Positions 34,709 through 42,633 of a stretch of DNA of 64,000 nt are shown one piece after another. Where the stretch lies: contig NZ_SMBX01000008.1 of NCBI RefSeq assembly GCF_004342005.1, positions 62,001-126,000 on the forward strand, in the 5' to 3' direction. This DNA comes from Paracandidimonas soli. Its GTDB lineage: Bacteria; Pseudomonadota; Gammaproteobacteria; Burkholderiales; Burkholderiaceae_B. A program made the position numbers and the translations under genes. Within the stretch, counting starts at the first letter, position 1, and every line of letters begins with the position of its first letter. Below the pieces are notes generated by a model. The model did no database searches. It saw nothing but the letters and a program-made list of their open reading frames with translations, and was not told the DNA's origin.

Positions 34709-35926
34709 CTATTGCGCCTGCAGCAGCCGCACCGCGTGCCGTGCGGCCACCCATTCTTCGTTGGTGGGTTCGATGCCGATCAGGACGGTGCTGTCCTGTG
34801 CGGAAATGACGGGCGCGTCGGCCGTGTTTGCCGGCTCGTCCAGCGCCACGCCGAGAAACGCCAGGTCACGGCATATGCGTTCGCGGATGAAGGCGTTGTG
34901 TTCGCCGACGCCGGCGGTGAAGATCAGCATGTCCAGTCCGCCGAGCACTGCGGTCAGCGCGCCGATTTCCTTGACGATGCGGCGCACGTAAAGATCCAGG
35001 GCGATCCGCGCGCGTTCCCCCGTTTCGCCTTCATCCTGTTCGTGCCTGACGATGACCCTGGGTTCGGGCGAGATGCCCGATACGCCAAGGAGCCCGGACT
35101 GGTGGTAGAGAATCCGGCCGACCTGCTCCAGTGAGAGCTTTTCGATTTCCATCAGGTACAGGATGGCGCCTGGATCCAGGGACCCGGTGCGCGTACCCAT
35201 CATCAGCCCTTCCAGCGCGGAAAACCCCATGGTGGTGGCAGCGCTTTCGAGATTGCGCATGGCGCACAGGCTGGCGCCGCTGCCCAGATGGGCGACGATG
35301 GTGCGTCCGCGCGCGGCGTCGCCGTGGCGTTCGGCCAGCGCCGTCGCCATATATTCGTAGGACAGGCCGTGGAACCCGTAGCGGCGCAGGCCGCGCTGCC
35401 AGGCATCGAACGGCAGCGGCAGGATCTGCTCGACCTGCGGGACAGTATGGTGGAAACCCGTGTCGAAGCAGGCGATCTGCGGCAGGCCGGGGCGTTCGTT
35501 CAGCAGGATGGCTATGGCCTCCAGCGCGAACGGCTGGTGCAGCGGTGCCAGTGGAATATAGCTTTCGAGGTCGGCGAGTATGCCGCCATCCACTCGTATC
35601 GGCCGGAAGTATTTGCTGCCGCCGTGCACGACGCGATGCGCGATGGCGCCGAGAGGCCGGCCGTCCAGCCTCGCCAGGACGCGCTGGCGGATGACGGTAA
35701 GAGCGCTGCGATAGGGGTGCGCCGCATCGAGCTCGATGCGGTAGGGCTCGACGCCGGTTTCGCCGAAGTCGGGCGTGGGGCCGCCGATGCCCTGCACCTT
35801 GCCGTTCCATAGCGGCGTGCGCGGCAGCGGATCGCCGGATGCGTCGAATACGGCGAACTTGATGCTCGAAGAGCCGCAATTCAATACCAGTACGAGAAAA
35901 TCGGAGCGGGAGGCTGTCATGGCCAT
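34709..35926 (-). CDS. ackA: Acetate/propionate kinase
   Basis: This enzyme converts acetyl phosphate and ADP to acetate and ATP, or the reverse. The product has about 405 residues, the normal length. The N-terminal motif is VLVLNCGSSSIKFAVF, and AHRVVHGGSKYF, GYFHGL-like RYGFHGLSYEY and MGTRTGSLDPG are all present. A C-terminal FTAGVGEHNAFIRERI completes the signature set. In-frame ATGs at 35926 and 35920 are both possible starts and neither has a strong ribosome site. It lies 40 bp downstream of the phosphotransacetylase-like gene, forming a pta-ackA unit. Confidence 0.93.
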   Translation of the reverse strand: MAMTASRSDFLVLVLNCGSSSIKFAVFDASGDPLPRTPLWNGKVQGIGGPTPDFGETGVEPYRIELDAAHPYRSALTVIRQRVLARLDGRPLGAIAHRVVHGGSKYFRPIRVDGGILADLESYIPLAPLHQPFALEAIAILLNERPGLPQIACFDTGFHHTVPQVEQILPLPFDAWQRGLRRYGFHGLSYEYMATALAERHGDAARGRTIVAHLGSGASLCAMRNLESAATTMGFSALEGLMMGTRTGSLDPGAILYLMEIEKLSLEQVGRILYHQSGLLGVSGISPEPRVIVRHEQDEGETGERARIALDLYVRRIVKEIGALTAVLGGLDMLIFTAGVGEHNAFIRERICRDLAFLGVALDEPANTADAPVISAQDSTVLIGIEPTNEEWVAARHAVRLLQAQ

Positions 35927-35966
35927 GGCTGTCTTTATATGTGGATTTCCGGAAGGGTGCAGCGCG

Positions 35967-36980
35967 CTAGGGCGGCGTATTGCGATAGTGGTGCGCAAGC
36001 AGCACCGCCAGGGCGCATGACACCAGGCGGCAGGCCCTGGAGTCGGCGCGGCTGGTCAGGACAATGGGGACCCTGGCGCCGAGCACGATGCCCGCGCTGG
36101 CGGCATTGCCCAGGAAGATCAGTTGCTTGGCCAGCATATTGCCGCTTTCGAGGTCCGGGACGACGAGGATGTCGGCCTGGCCGGCGACTTCGGAAACGAT
36201 GCCTTTGGTCTGCGCCGCGGCGATGGAGATGGCATTGTCGAAGGCGAGCGGCCCGTCGAGCATGCCGCCGGTGATCTGCCCGCGGTCGGCCATCTTGCAC
36301 AGCGCGGCGGCGTCCAGCGTGGCCGGCATCGCCGGGCTGACGGTTTCCACAGCGGCCAGGATAGCCACCTTGGGCAGGTTTACGCCGATGACGTGGGCCA
36401 GTTCGATGGCATTGCGGACGATGTCGGCTTTTTGCAGCAGGTCGGGCGCCAGGTTGATGGCGGCATCGGTCACGATGAAGGGGCGAGGGTAATGCGGCGT
36501 TTGCAGCAGAAAGCAATGGCTGACCCTGCGCTTGGTACGCAGCCCCGAGACGGACGACACCACGGCGGACATCAGTTCGTCTGTGTGCAGGCTGCCTTTC
36601 ATCATGGCCTCGGCCTTGCCTTCGTGGACGAGCTGGACGGCGCGCGCGGCGGCGGCATGGCTGTGCGGCACGTCTTCGATGGGGATGCCGGACAAGTCCA
36701 GCCCCGCGTTCTCGGCGATGGAGCGCAGCTTTGCCTGCGGAGCGACCAGGATGGGCCGTATCAGGCCCGCGGCGCGCGCATCGAGGGCCGACGACAGGCT
36801 GGTTACGTCGCAAGGATGGACGACGGCGGTATCGACGGCTTCCATGGCGCTGGCGGCGTCGAGCAGGTATTGCAGGCCGTTGCAGTCGCAGGCGCTTTGA
36901 TCCGTGGAGTGGCAGGCAACGTCAGACGCAGGGCCGGGCGCATTTGATGAAGTGATTGTTTGGTCCATGGCGGCGCTCAT
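35967..36980 (-). CDS. pta: Phosphate acetyl/butyryltransferase family protein
   Basis: A 337-residue enzyme of the PTA/PTB family that exchanges acyl phosphate and acyl-CoA. Segments typical of the catalytic domain are MMKGSLHTDELMSAVV, FIVTDAAINLAPDLLQKADI and DILVVPDLESGNMLAKQL. It has the short, single-domain form, lacking both the DRTGG regulatory region of long Pta and an enoyl-CoA hydratase (MaoC) domain. The first ~35 residues are a cysteine-containing extension (CHSTDQSACDCNG). An alternative start lies 4 codons in. With ackA it links acetyl-CoA, acetyl phosphate and acetate, and could drain the acetyl phosphate of the phosphoketolase operon at 19-25 kb. Confidence 0.87.
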   Translation of the reverse strand: MSAAMDQTITSSNAPGPASDVACHSTDQSACDCNGLQYLLDAASAMEAVDTAVVHPCDVTSLSSALDARAAGLIRPILVAPQAKLRSIAENAGLDLSGIPIEDVPHSHAAAARAVQLVHEGKAEAMMKGSLHTDELMSAVVSSVSGLRTKRRVSHCFLLQTPHYPRPFIVTDAAINLAPDLLQKADIVRNAIELAHVIGVNLPKVAILAAVETVSPAMPATLDAAALCKMADRGQITGGMLDGPLAFDNAISIAAAQTKGIVSEVAGQADILVVPDLESGNMLAKQLIFLGNAASAGIVLGARVPIVLTSRADSRACRLVSCALAVLLAHHYRNTPP

Positions 36981-37091
36981 GCGTCTCCCCGCAGTGCTGG
37001 ATGATTGGATAGGGCGGAGTCAAGGTGGCGATGGAAGCGTTCCTGGATCAGGAGCGCCCATATTCGCCACGCCAATAGAGTATACGAGTTT

Positions 37092-37218
37092 GACCACGCG
37101 CCAAAGCGCAAGCCTCGGCCTTCAGGCCGAGGTCGAGCGAGGCAGTACCCATGTGGCGCCGCAGGCGCCCCTGTATTTTGGCGAAGACGCTCCGGCCCTT
37201 GGGCCGGAGTTCTTCGCT
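37092..37218 (+). repeat. Structured repeat, copy B (IS605/TnpB right-end-like element)
   Basis: This 127-bp element lies in the pta/fec-like intergenic region, in opposite orientation to copy A. It begins GACCACGCGCCAAAGCGCAA exactly as copy A does. The second stem is CCTCGGCC (37113-37120) with GGCCGAGG (37125-37132), where copy A has CCTCGTCG with CGACGAGG, so paired changes keep the helix. The GGCGCC hairpin is conserved. The terminal hairpin is longer: arms GCGAAGA/TCTTCGC outside and CTCCGGCCC/GGGCCGGAG inside (37181-37217). No transposase gene is nearby. Confidence 0.7.
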
Positions 37219-37418
37219 TCCGGATGCAGAGAATACCTTGAGCGGAATATCGTGAGCATTGATTTCAGTCAATTGTTTTCTGTATCATTATATATATACT
37301 TAAATATATAGCGATTGGCAGTAATACAGTTGCGTGATGGCATAAGCAAGTCACTGTTTGGCGAGCGTGCAAACAGTTCCATTCCAGGGAAAGGTCGCCA
37401 TGGCTTGCGTTGGTTTCC
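37219..37418 (+). promoter_or_regulatory. AT-rich promoter region of the metal-chelate uptake operon
   Basis: Between copy B of the repeat and the permease start, the sequence turns sharply AT-rich (37258-37330, with TATCATTATATATATAC). It contains the inverted repeat ATTGA-N6-TCAAT (37258-37273) and the hairpin at 37353-37377. This is the likely promoter and operator zone of the six-gene operon. A weak resemblance of TATCATTAT to half a Fur site was noted but not accepted. Confidence 0.5.
37353..37377 (+). promoter_or_regulatory. 8-bp inverted repeat in the leader of the uptake operon
   Basis: Perfect arms ACTGTTTG (37353-37360) and CAAACAGT (37370-37377) are separated by 9 bp. The repeat ends 42 bp before the permease ATG at 37419. 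It could be the operator for a metal- or chelate-responsive regulator or a hairpin in the mRNA leader. The sequence does not match an operator I can name. Confidence 0.5.
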
Positions 37419-38480
37419 ATGAACAGCAGAGGTGCCGGCGTGGCTGAGCATCAACTAGGCATTAGTGTGCCGGGTTCATGGCGAGCCTGGCTGCTGTCTC
37501 CTTTTCTGGCCTTGGCCGCTGCGGTGCTGGCCTTGTCCATTGGCTCATATCCTGTCCCCTGGTGGGAGACTGTCCATTTTTTCCTGGCAACGGCGGGCTT
37601 GGTTGCCATGGATCCGGAGCGCCATGCGCTGTTGCATCACCTGATCATCGAAATCCGCTTTCCACGCGTGTTTGCCGCCATTCTGGTGGGGGCGTCGCTT
37701 TCGGTTTCGGGGGCCGCCTACCAGGCGATGTTCCGAAATTCGCTGGTATCGCCCGGCCTGCTCGGCGTGCTGGCAGGCGCGGCAACGGGGGCAGCTCTTG
37801 GCATTCTCGCTGAGGGCGGCTGGCTGGTGGTGCAGGCCGGGGCTTTTCTGATGGGGCTGCTTGCCGTGTCCGTCGGCGTCGGCATTGCTCATCTGTTCGG
37901 CGGCGGTTCCATCATCATGCTGATTCTTGGCGGGATTCTCAGCGGCGCGCTGTTCGCCTCGCTGCTGACGATCATCAAGTATATGGCGGATCCGTACAGC
38001 CAATTGCCGGCCATTACCTATTGGCTGATGGGAAATCTCGGGCAGACCACGGTCGGCGATGTGGCCTGGGCCGCCGTCCCCTTGCTGGGCGGCATAGTCC
38101 TGCTGTGCCTGATGGGCCGGGCGCTGGATGCGTTGTCGATGGGCGACGATGAAGCGCGCGCGCTTGGCATGCCCGTAACCGCAATACGCCTGGCGACTAT
38201 CGCGACGGCGACGCTGGTTTCGGCCCTGACCGTCTCCATCGCGGGGATGATTGGCTGGATCGGGCTGATCGTTCCCCATATCGCCCGCCTGCTGGTAGGG
38301 CCTGGCAATGCGCGCCTGTTGCCTGCCGCCGCCTGTCTGGGCGCTGCGTTTCTTCTTTTTGCCGATGGCGTCGCGCGCAATCTGTTCCGCGCGGAAGTAC
38401 CCATCGGTATCGTCACGGAAATCCTGGGCATTCCTGTGTTCCTGTTCGTTCTACATCGCGTGCGGAGGGGATGGGCATGA
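37419..38480 (+). CDS. FecCD-family ABC transporter permease
   Basis: A 353-residue inner-membrane permease with about ten helices, of the siderophore/heme/cobalamin importer class. Family landmarks are IIEIRFPRVFAAILVGASLS, GAAYQAMFRNSLVSPGLLGV, YWLMGNLGQTT and the ATPase-contact region with GWIGLIVPHIARLLVG. The ATG at 37419 was preferred; a TTG nine bases earlier is also in frame. The stop overlaps the ATPase start by 4 bp. It opens an operon with ATPase, TonB receptor, binding protein, methyltransferase and DUF364 genes. Confidence 0.92.
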   Translation: MNSRGAGVAEHQLGISVPGSWRAWLLSPFLALAAAVLALSIGSYPVPWWETVHFFLATAGLVAMDPERHALLHHLIIEIRFPRVFAAILVGASLSVSGAAYQAMFRNSLVSPGLLGVLAGAATGAALGILAEGGWLVVQAGAFLMGLLAVSVGVGIAHLFGGGSIIMLILGGILSGALFASLLTIIKYMADPYSQLPAITYWLMGNLGQTTVGDVAWAAVPLLGGIVLLCLMGRALDALSMGDDEARALGMPVTAIRLATIATATLVSALTVSIAGMIGWIGLIVPHIARLLVGPGNARLLPAAACLGAAFLLFADGVARNLFRAEVPIGIVTEILGIPVFLFVLHRVRRGWA

Positions 38481-39262
38481 GTCCGCCAGGCTTGTCGGCC
38501 AGGAACATCGGCTTTTCTTACCGAGGCCGTCTGGTCCTGTCGGATGCATCGCTGTCCCTGTCCGCCGGGGAACTGGTGTGCCTGTTGGGCGTCAACGGCG
38601 CCGGAAAGAGCACGCTGCTCAAGATCATGCTGGGCCTGCTTGCGCCGGATACGGGCGTCGTGGCGCTGGACGGCGCGCCTTTCTCCGGTTGGCGGCGCAG
38701 GGATGTGGCGCGGCGGGTGGCCTATGTGCCACAGGCGCACATGGCGTCTTTCCCCTACACCGTCATGCAGGTGGCGATGATGGGGCGCCTGCCGAACCGT
38801 GGATTCATGAAAGCGCCGGGGCGGGCGGATATCGAGTGCGTCCGGCACATGCTGGCGCGGCTTGGCATCGCGTCCCTGTCGGAACGCGCCTATACCGAAA
38901 TCTCCGGAGGAGAAAGACAACTGACGCTGATCGCCCGGGCGCTGGCGCAGGAAGCACGGCTGCTGGTCATGGACGAACCGCTGTCCGGGCTCGATTACGG
39001 CAATCAGGTGCGCTTGCTGGCTCGGCTGGAAGCGCTGGTCGAGGACGGCTATGGCGTGCTGATGACGACGCACGATCCCAACCAGCCGCTGTCCGGGTGC
39101 CAGCGCGTGGCCATGCTGGCCGGCGGCAAGGTTTCCGCGGATGGACGGCCAGACGAAGTGCTGACGCCAGATGCAATCGAGGGGCTGTACGGGGTTCGCG
39201 TGGATTTGCTGCGTACCGCCGAAGGCAAGGGGATCGCCTTCAGACCCATGTTCCCACAATAA
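38477..39262 (+). CDS. ABC transporter ATP-binding protein (FecE/HmuV/BtuD-like)
   Basis: A 261-residue cytosolic ATPase. The Walker A is GVNGAGKSTLLK, the signature is ISGGERQLTLIARALAQ, the Walker B is LLVMDEPLSGLDYGNQ and the H-loop is LMTTHDPNQP. The start at 38477 overlaps the permease stop (ATGA) and has GGAGGGG 7 nt upstream; the ATG at 38471 would sit too close to that ribosome site. It energises uptake by the FecCD-type permease before it. Confidence 0.92.
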   Translation: MSPPGLSARNIGFSYRGRLVLSDASLSLSAGELVCLLGVNGAGKSTLLKIMLGLLAPDTGVVALDGAPFSGWRRRDVARRVAYVPQAHMASFPYTVMQVAMMGRLPNRGFMKAPGRADIECVRHMLARLGIASLSERAYTEISGGERQLTLIARALAQEARLLVMDEPLSGLDYGNQVRLLARLEALVEDGYGVLMTTHDPNQPLSGCQRVAMLAGGKVSADGRPDEVLTPDAIEGLYGVRVDLLRTAEGKGIAFRPMFPQ

Positions 39263-39285
39263 GCGAAGACTAGGGAGTCATTGAA

Positions 39286-41445
39286 GTGAAGAGGAAATAT
39301 CAACTCAAGCCAATCGCGGCCTGTCTCTTGATACTGCCCGCGGCAGCCATGGCGCAAAGCGGGCAGGTCAGTACCTTGTCTCCGGTGCAGGTCACGCCGG
39401 ATACGTTCACATCCAAGGAGAGGGCGCAGGCCACCAGCGATTTCGTCATCGAGGCGGATGCCATCCGCCGCTCGCCCGCCACCAACCTCAGCGAACTGCT
39501 GATCGAGCAAGGCTTTGCCGTGGAGGCCACGCCGACGGACCATGGCGAGAATACACTGGTCCTGCGAGGGTTCCATACCGAGCATCTCATGACCGAAGTC
39601 AACGGCAAGCTGCTCATCCTGATCGACGGACGGCGTTCGGGCGTGGCCAACATCCGCCAGATTGCGCTGAGCAACGTGGAGCGCGTCGAAGTGCTGCGTG
39701 GTCCTGACATGTTCCGCTATTCCATGGGTTCTCCGGGCGGCGTCATCAATGTGGTGACGCGCAAGGGCGGACCGGAGCGCTTCGGCGGTTCCATACGAAT
39801 GGGCTATGGCAGCTTCGATACCCAGCGCATCGGCATCGACCTGCATGGCAAGGTCGATGACTTTGATTATCTGGTGGGCTATGAACGCGGACGCGTTGCC
39901 CGCGACTACAAGGACGGCGAAGGCGAGAAAGTCCACAATACAAAAACCGACGGCACCGAGCGCCTGAACTTCAACCTGGGCTATACCTTCGGCGAGCGCC
40001 ACCGCATCAGTGTCGATGGCTATCATTACAAGGTGGACGCAGCGCATCGCCCCTCTTATGTCGACGAGGAGGGCGAAATCCGCGACGCCAACTACACCGA
40101 CCGCGAAACGCAGCTGTTCTACCTGAACTACGATGGCTCCAGCCAGGACGGGCATCTTTCCTGGAATGCCAACATCGGCCAGGGCAAGGATGTCTACGAG
40201 ACCTGGTCCGGCAATCTTTACCCCAAGGGCCAGAAGGTATCGACCGACCGGGCGCAAGGCAGCCTGAGCTATACCTCCTCCAGGTTTGACCTCACTGGCG
40301 GCGTGGACTACATCAAGTACGACGTCGAGAATTCATCCTCCGCGCGCGGGGCCTTCCTGCAGAAGGGCGGAAGGGATCCGGAATGGGCCGGCAAGGGATT
40401 CCCGATGCATCCCACCAGCGAAACCACGCAGTGGGGCGCCTACATGGTGGGTACGCTCAAGCTCATGGAGGGCGCGCTGAACCTGTCCGGCGGCCTGCGC
40501 TACGAATATGTGCGCGCCAAGGACAAAGCGGTGGGCGACGAGCATTACGACCGGGTACCCTATTTCAGCAGTCGCGGCATCACGTCGCGCGACCAGTTGC
40601 CCACGAAACGCAGCTTCAGCCATGTCTCGCCCACCTTGGGCGTGTCCTACCTTCCGACGGAATGGCTCAAGCTGCGCGCCAATTACACGCAAGGTTGGCG
40701 CGCGCCTTCGGGCCGGCAGCTGTTCGCCAGCAGCTTCTACGAGGATTACGGCGCTCCGGGTGATCCCCGCCTGAGTCCCGAGTTCACCAAGGCGTTTGAA
40801 GCCGGGTTCGACATCGCGCATGAGCATTGGCGTCTGTCGGCAACCTACTTCCGCTACGACGTGAAGGACAACATCTATATCTATCCCGGCGTTCGGGAAG
40901 ACGGCACGGGCGCCCAGGGCCGTGTCATGATGAATGTCGACAAGCGCATCCAGGAAGGGTTCGAGGTGCAGGCCAGCGCCAATGTGGCTCCCCTGCTGGG
41001 CTATAGCAGCGTCGAACTGCGCCCGTACTTCAATGTGACGCACATGACGCGCAAGGACGAGGTAGTGCGCGAAGGCGGGCCGGGCATGCTGGGCGCCTGG
41101 TGGCCGATCACGCGCGTGCCGGACACCACCATGAGCTATGGCGTCCGTTTTCATCATCCGGCCTCGCAGTTCTCCGGCAACCTGAACTTCAGCTACTACG
41201 GCAAGCAGTATGGCGGGCGCGCCAACGTCACCGACGGGCCGCTGGTTGGCTTCGGACGATTCACGGTGGCCAATCTGAGCCTGCGCAAGCGCCTGTGGGG
41301 TTCGGACGTGTCGAACAGCCTGGATGTGAAGCTGGATATCAACAATCTGTTCGATCGCCAGTACTCCTATCTGGGCAAGGTGCCGGATGATGCCTACGCC
41401 TATCCCGGGCGTAGTTTCTACCTGTCCATGATCTACAACTTCTGA
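39286..41445 (+). CDS. TonB-dependent outer-membrane receptor (siderophore/metal-chelate type)
   Basis: A 719-residue outer-membrane receptor. The signal peptide is about residues 1-24, ending AAAMAQS. The plug domain follows (~45-165) with LSELLIEQGFAVEA, VLRGFHTEHLMTEVNGK and RVEVLRGPDMFRYSMGSPGG. A 22-strand barrel ends in the aromatic C-terminus FYLSMIYNF. It starts at GTG 39286 after GGGAG; no suitable ATG exists before the signal peptide ends. It lies between the inner-membrane ABC genes and the binding protein, so all parts of one uptake route are together. The ligand is unknown. Confidence 0.93.
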   Translation: MKRKYQLKPIAACLLILPAAAMAQSGQVSTLSPVQVTPDTFTSKERAQATSDFVIEADAIRRSPATNLSELLIEQGFAVEATPTDHGENTLVLRGFHTEHLMTEVNGKLLILIDGRRSGVANIRQIALSNVERVEVLRGPDMFRYSMGSPGGVINVVTRKGGPERFGGSIRMGYGSFDTQRIGIDLHGKVDDFDYLVGYERGRVARDYKDGEGEKVHNTKTDGTERLNFNLGYTFGERHRISVDGYHYKVDAAHRPSYVDEEGEIRDANYTDRETQLFYLNYDGSSQDGHLSWNANIGQGKDVYETWSGNLYPKGQKVSTDRAQGSLSYTSSRFDLTGGVDYIKYDVENSSSARGAFLQKGGRDPEWAGKGFPMHPTSETTQWGAYMVGTLKLMEGALNLSGGLRYEYVRAKDKAVGDEHYDRVPYFSSRGITSRDQLPTKRSFSHVSPTLGVSYLPTEWLKLRANYTQGWRAPSGRQLFASSFYEDYGAPGDPRLSPEFTKAFEAGFDIAHEHWRLSATYFRYDVKDNIYIYPGVREDGTGAQGRVMMNVDKRIQEGFEVQASANVAPLLGYSSVELRPYFNVTHMTRKDEVVREGGPGMLGAWWPITRVPDTTMSYGVRFHHPASQFSGNLNFSYYGKQYGGRANVTDGPLVGFGRFTVANLSLRKRLWGSDVSNSLDVKLDINNLFDRQYSYLGKVPDDAYAYPGRSFYLSMIYNF

Positions 41446-41455
41446 TGACGGAGGC

Positions 41456-41484
41456 GTCCCGCCCGGGTGTTTCCGGGGCGGGAC
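41456..41484 (+). other. Intra-operon stem-loop after the TonB receptor gene
   Basis: Perfect 9-bp arms GTCCCGCCC (41456-41464) and GGGCGGGAC (41476-41484) lie in the 61-bp gap between receptor and binding protein. There is no T-tract, so it more likely stabilises upstream mRNA or attenuates than terminates. Confidence 0.6.
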
Positions 41485-41506
41485 ATGGCTTCGGAAAAGG
41501 AGATTC

Positions 41507-42613
41507 ATGAAGCGCATGAAGCATCTGCTGTTGCGATCCTTGCTATCGGCGTGCGCCGCCACGACGGCTGGCGCCCTTTGGGCGCAAACGCCGGGAGAGT
41601 GTGTGCGAACGCCCGACGGCGCCATGGTAACGGACATGGCGGGGCGCACAGTAGTCCTGCCCGGGACGGTACGCAGAGTGGCGACCGTGGGGTCCGTTCC
41701 CGTCATCAATGGTTATTTGCTGGCGTTGGACGCCGGAGACCGGATCGTCAATGGGCTGCCCGGGCGTTTCACGGCGTCGGGCCGCTGGGCGCTGCATTTG
41801 CGCATCGCCTCTCATCTGGCCGATCTGCCCGTGCTGCAAGGGCAGGCGGACACCGGGGTAAATCTGGAGAACCTCATGCTGCTGTCTCCGGATGTCGTGA
41901 TCACTATGGACCGCATGCGCATCCGTTCTCTGGAAGCAGCCAGGATCCCGGTGCTGTATCTGGAGTGGGGAAGCGAAGTCGATATCCGTCGCAATATGCA
42001 TGTACTGGGCTGCGCGCTGGATCGAATGGCGCAAGGCGAAGACTATCTGCGCTATTTCGACGGAGTCATGCAGAAGGTGCGCACGGTGACGGACGACATC
42101 CCGCCTGGCCAGCGCCCCAGGGTGCTGTACTTCAATCCGCATTCCATGACGACCCCGTTGCTGATCGCCAACTGGTGGATTGCGCAGGCGGGGGGGCAAA
42201 GCGTGACCGAAGGGTGGGCCGCCGGCGGCAATGCCCAATATTCCCATGAGCGCTTGCTGCAATGGGATCCGGAGGTGCTGATCGTCGGCTCGCCGGAGCA
42301 GGTCGAAGCGGTCTATCGCGACGAGCGGTTCTCCAGGCTGGCGGCAGTGAAGGGCCGGAGGGTGCATGCGACGCCCATGGGCAGCCATTCCTGGGGCCAG
42401 CGCACGGTAGAACAGCCGTTGACGGTGCTGTGGGCGGCGGGCCTGATTCACCCGCAACTGTTTCTCCCAGAGGATCTGGCGGGTGAGATCAAAGCATTCT
42501 ACCGGCGGTTTTTCGGATACGAAGTGTCCGATGCCGATATTGCCATGATGCTGGCGTCAGGAACGCAGGGACAGGCACAACTGCAGAATCCCGCCCATGT
42601 CGGGCGGCAATGA
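41507..42613 (+). CDS. Periplasmic metal-chelate-binding protein (PF01497-type ABC substrate-binding protein)
   Basis: A 368-residue protein with a Sec signal peptide (MKRMKHLLLRSLLSACAATT, cleavage about ALWAQ). The mature part carries the class III binding-protein hallmarks: VTDMAGRTVVLPGTVRRVAT, LENLMLLSPDVVITMDRMRI, and LLQWDPEVLIVGSPEQVEAV in the second lobe. The RBS AAAAGGAGATTC precedes 41507. Its stop overlaps a possible upstream start of the methyltransferase gene. It passes the imported chelate from the TonB receptor to the FecCD permease. Confidence 0.9.
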   Translation: MKRMKHLLLRSLLSACAATTAGALWAQTPGECVRTPDGAMVTDMAGRTVVLPGTVRRVATVGSVPVINGYLLALDAGDRIVNGLPGRFTASGRWALHLRIASHLADLPVLQGQADTGVNLENLMLLSPDVVITMDRMRIRSLEAARIPVLYLEWGSEVDIRRNMHVLGCALDRMAQGEDYLRYFDGVMQKVRTVTDDIPPGQRPRVLYFNPHSMTTPLLIANWWIAQAGGQSVTEGWAAGGNAQYSHERLLQWDPEVLIVGSPEQVEAVYRDERFSRLAAVKGRRVHATPMGSHSWGQRTVEQPLTVLWAAGLIHPQLFLPEDLAGEIKAFYRRFFGYEVSDADIAMMLASGTQGQAQLQNPAHVGRQ

Positions 42614-42633
42614 AAACATCGAGGAGCATTCCT

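Noticed and set aside
37270-37310. Possible Fur box (TATCATTAT...) upstream of the FecCD-type operon
   Set aside because: Only about half of a 19-bp Fur site can be matched; simple AT-rich repeats explain the similarity.
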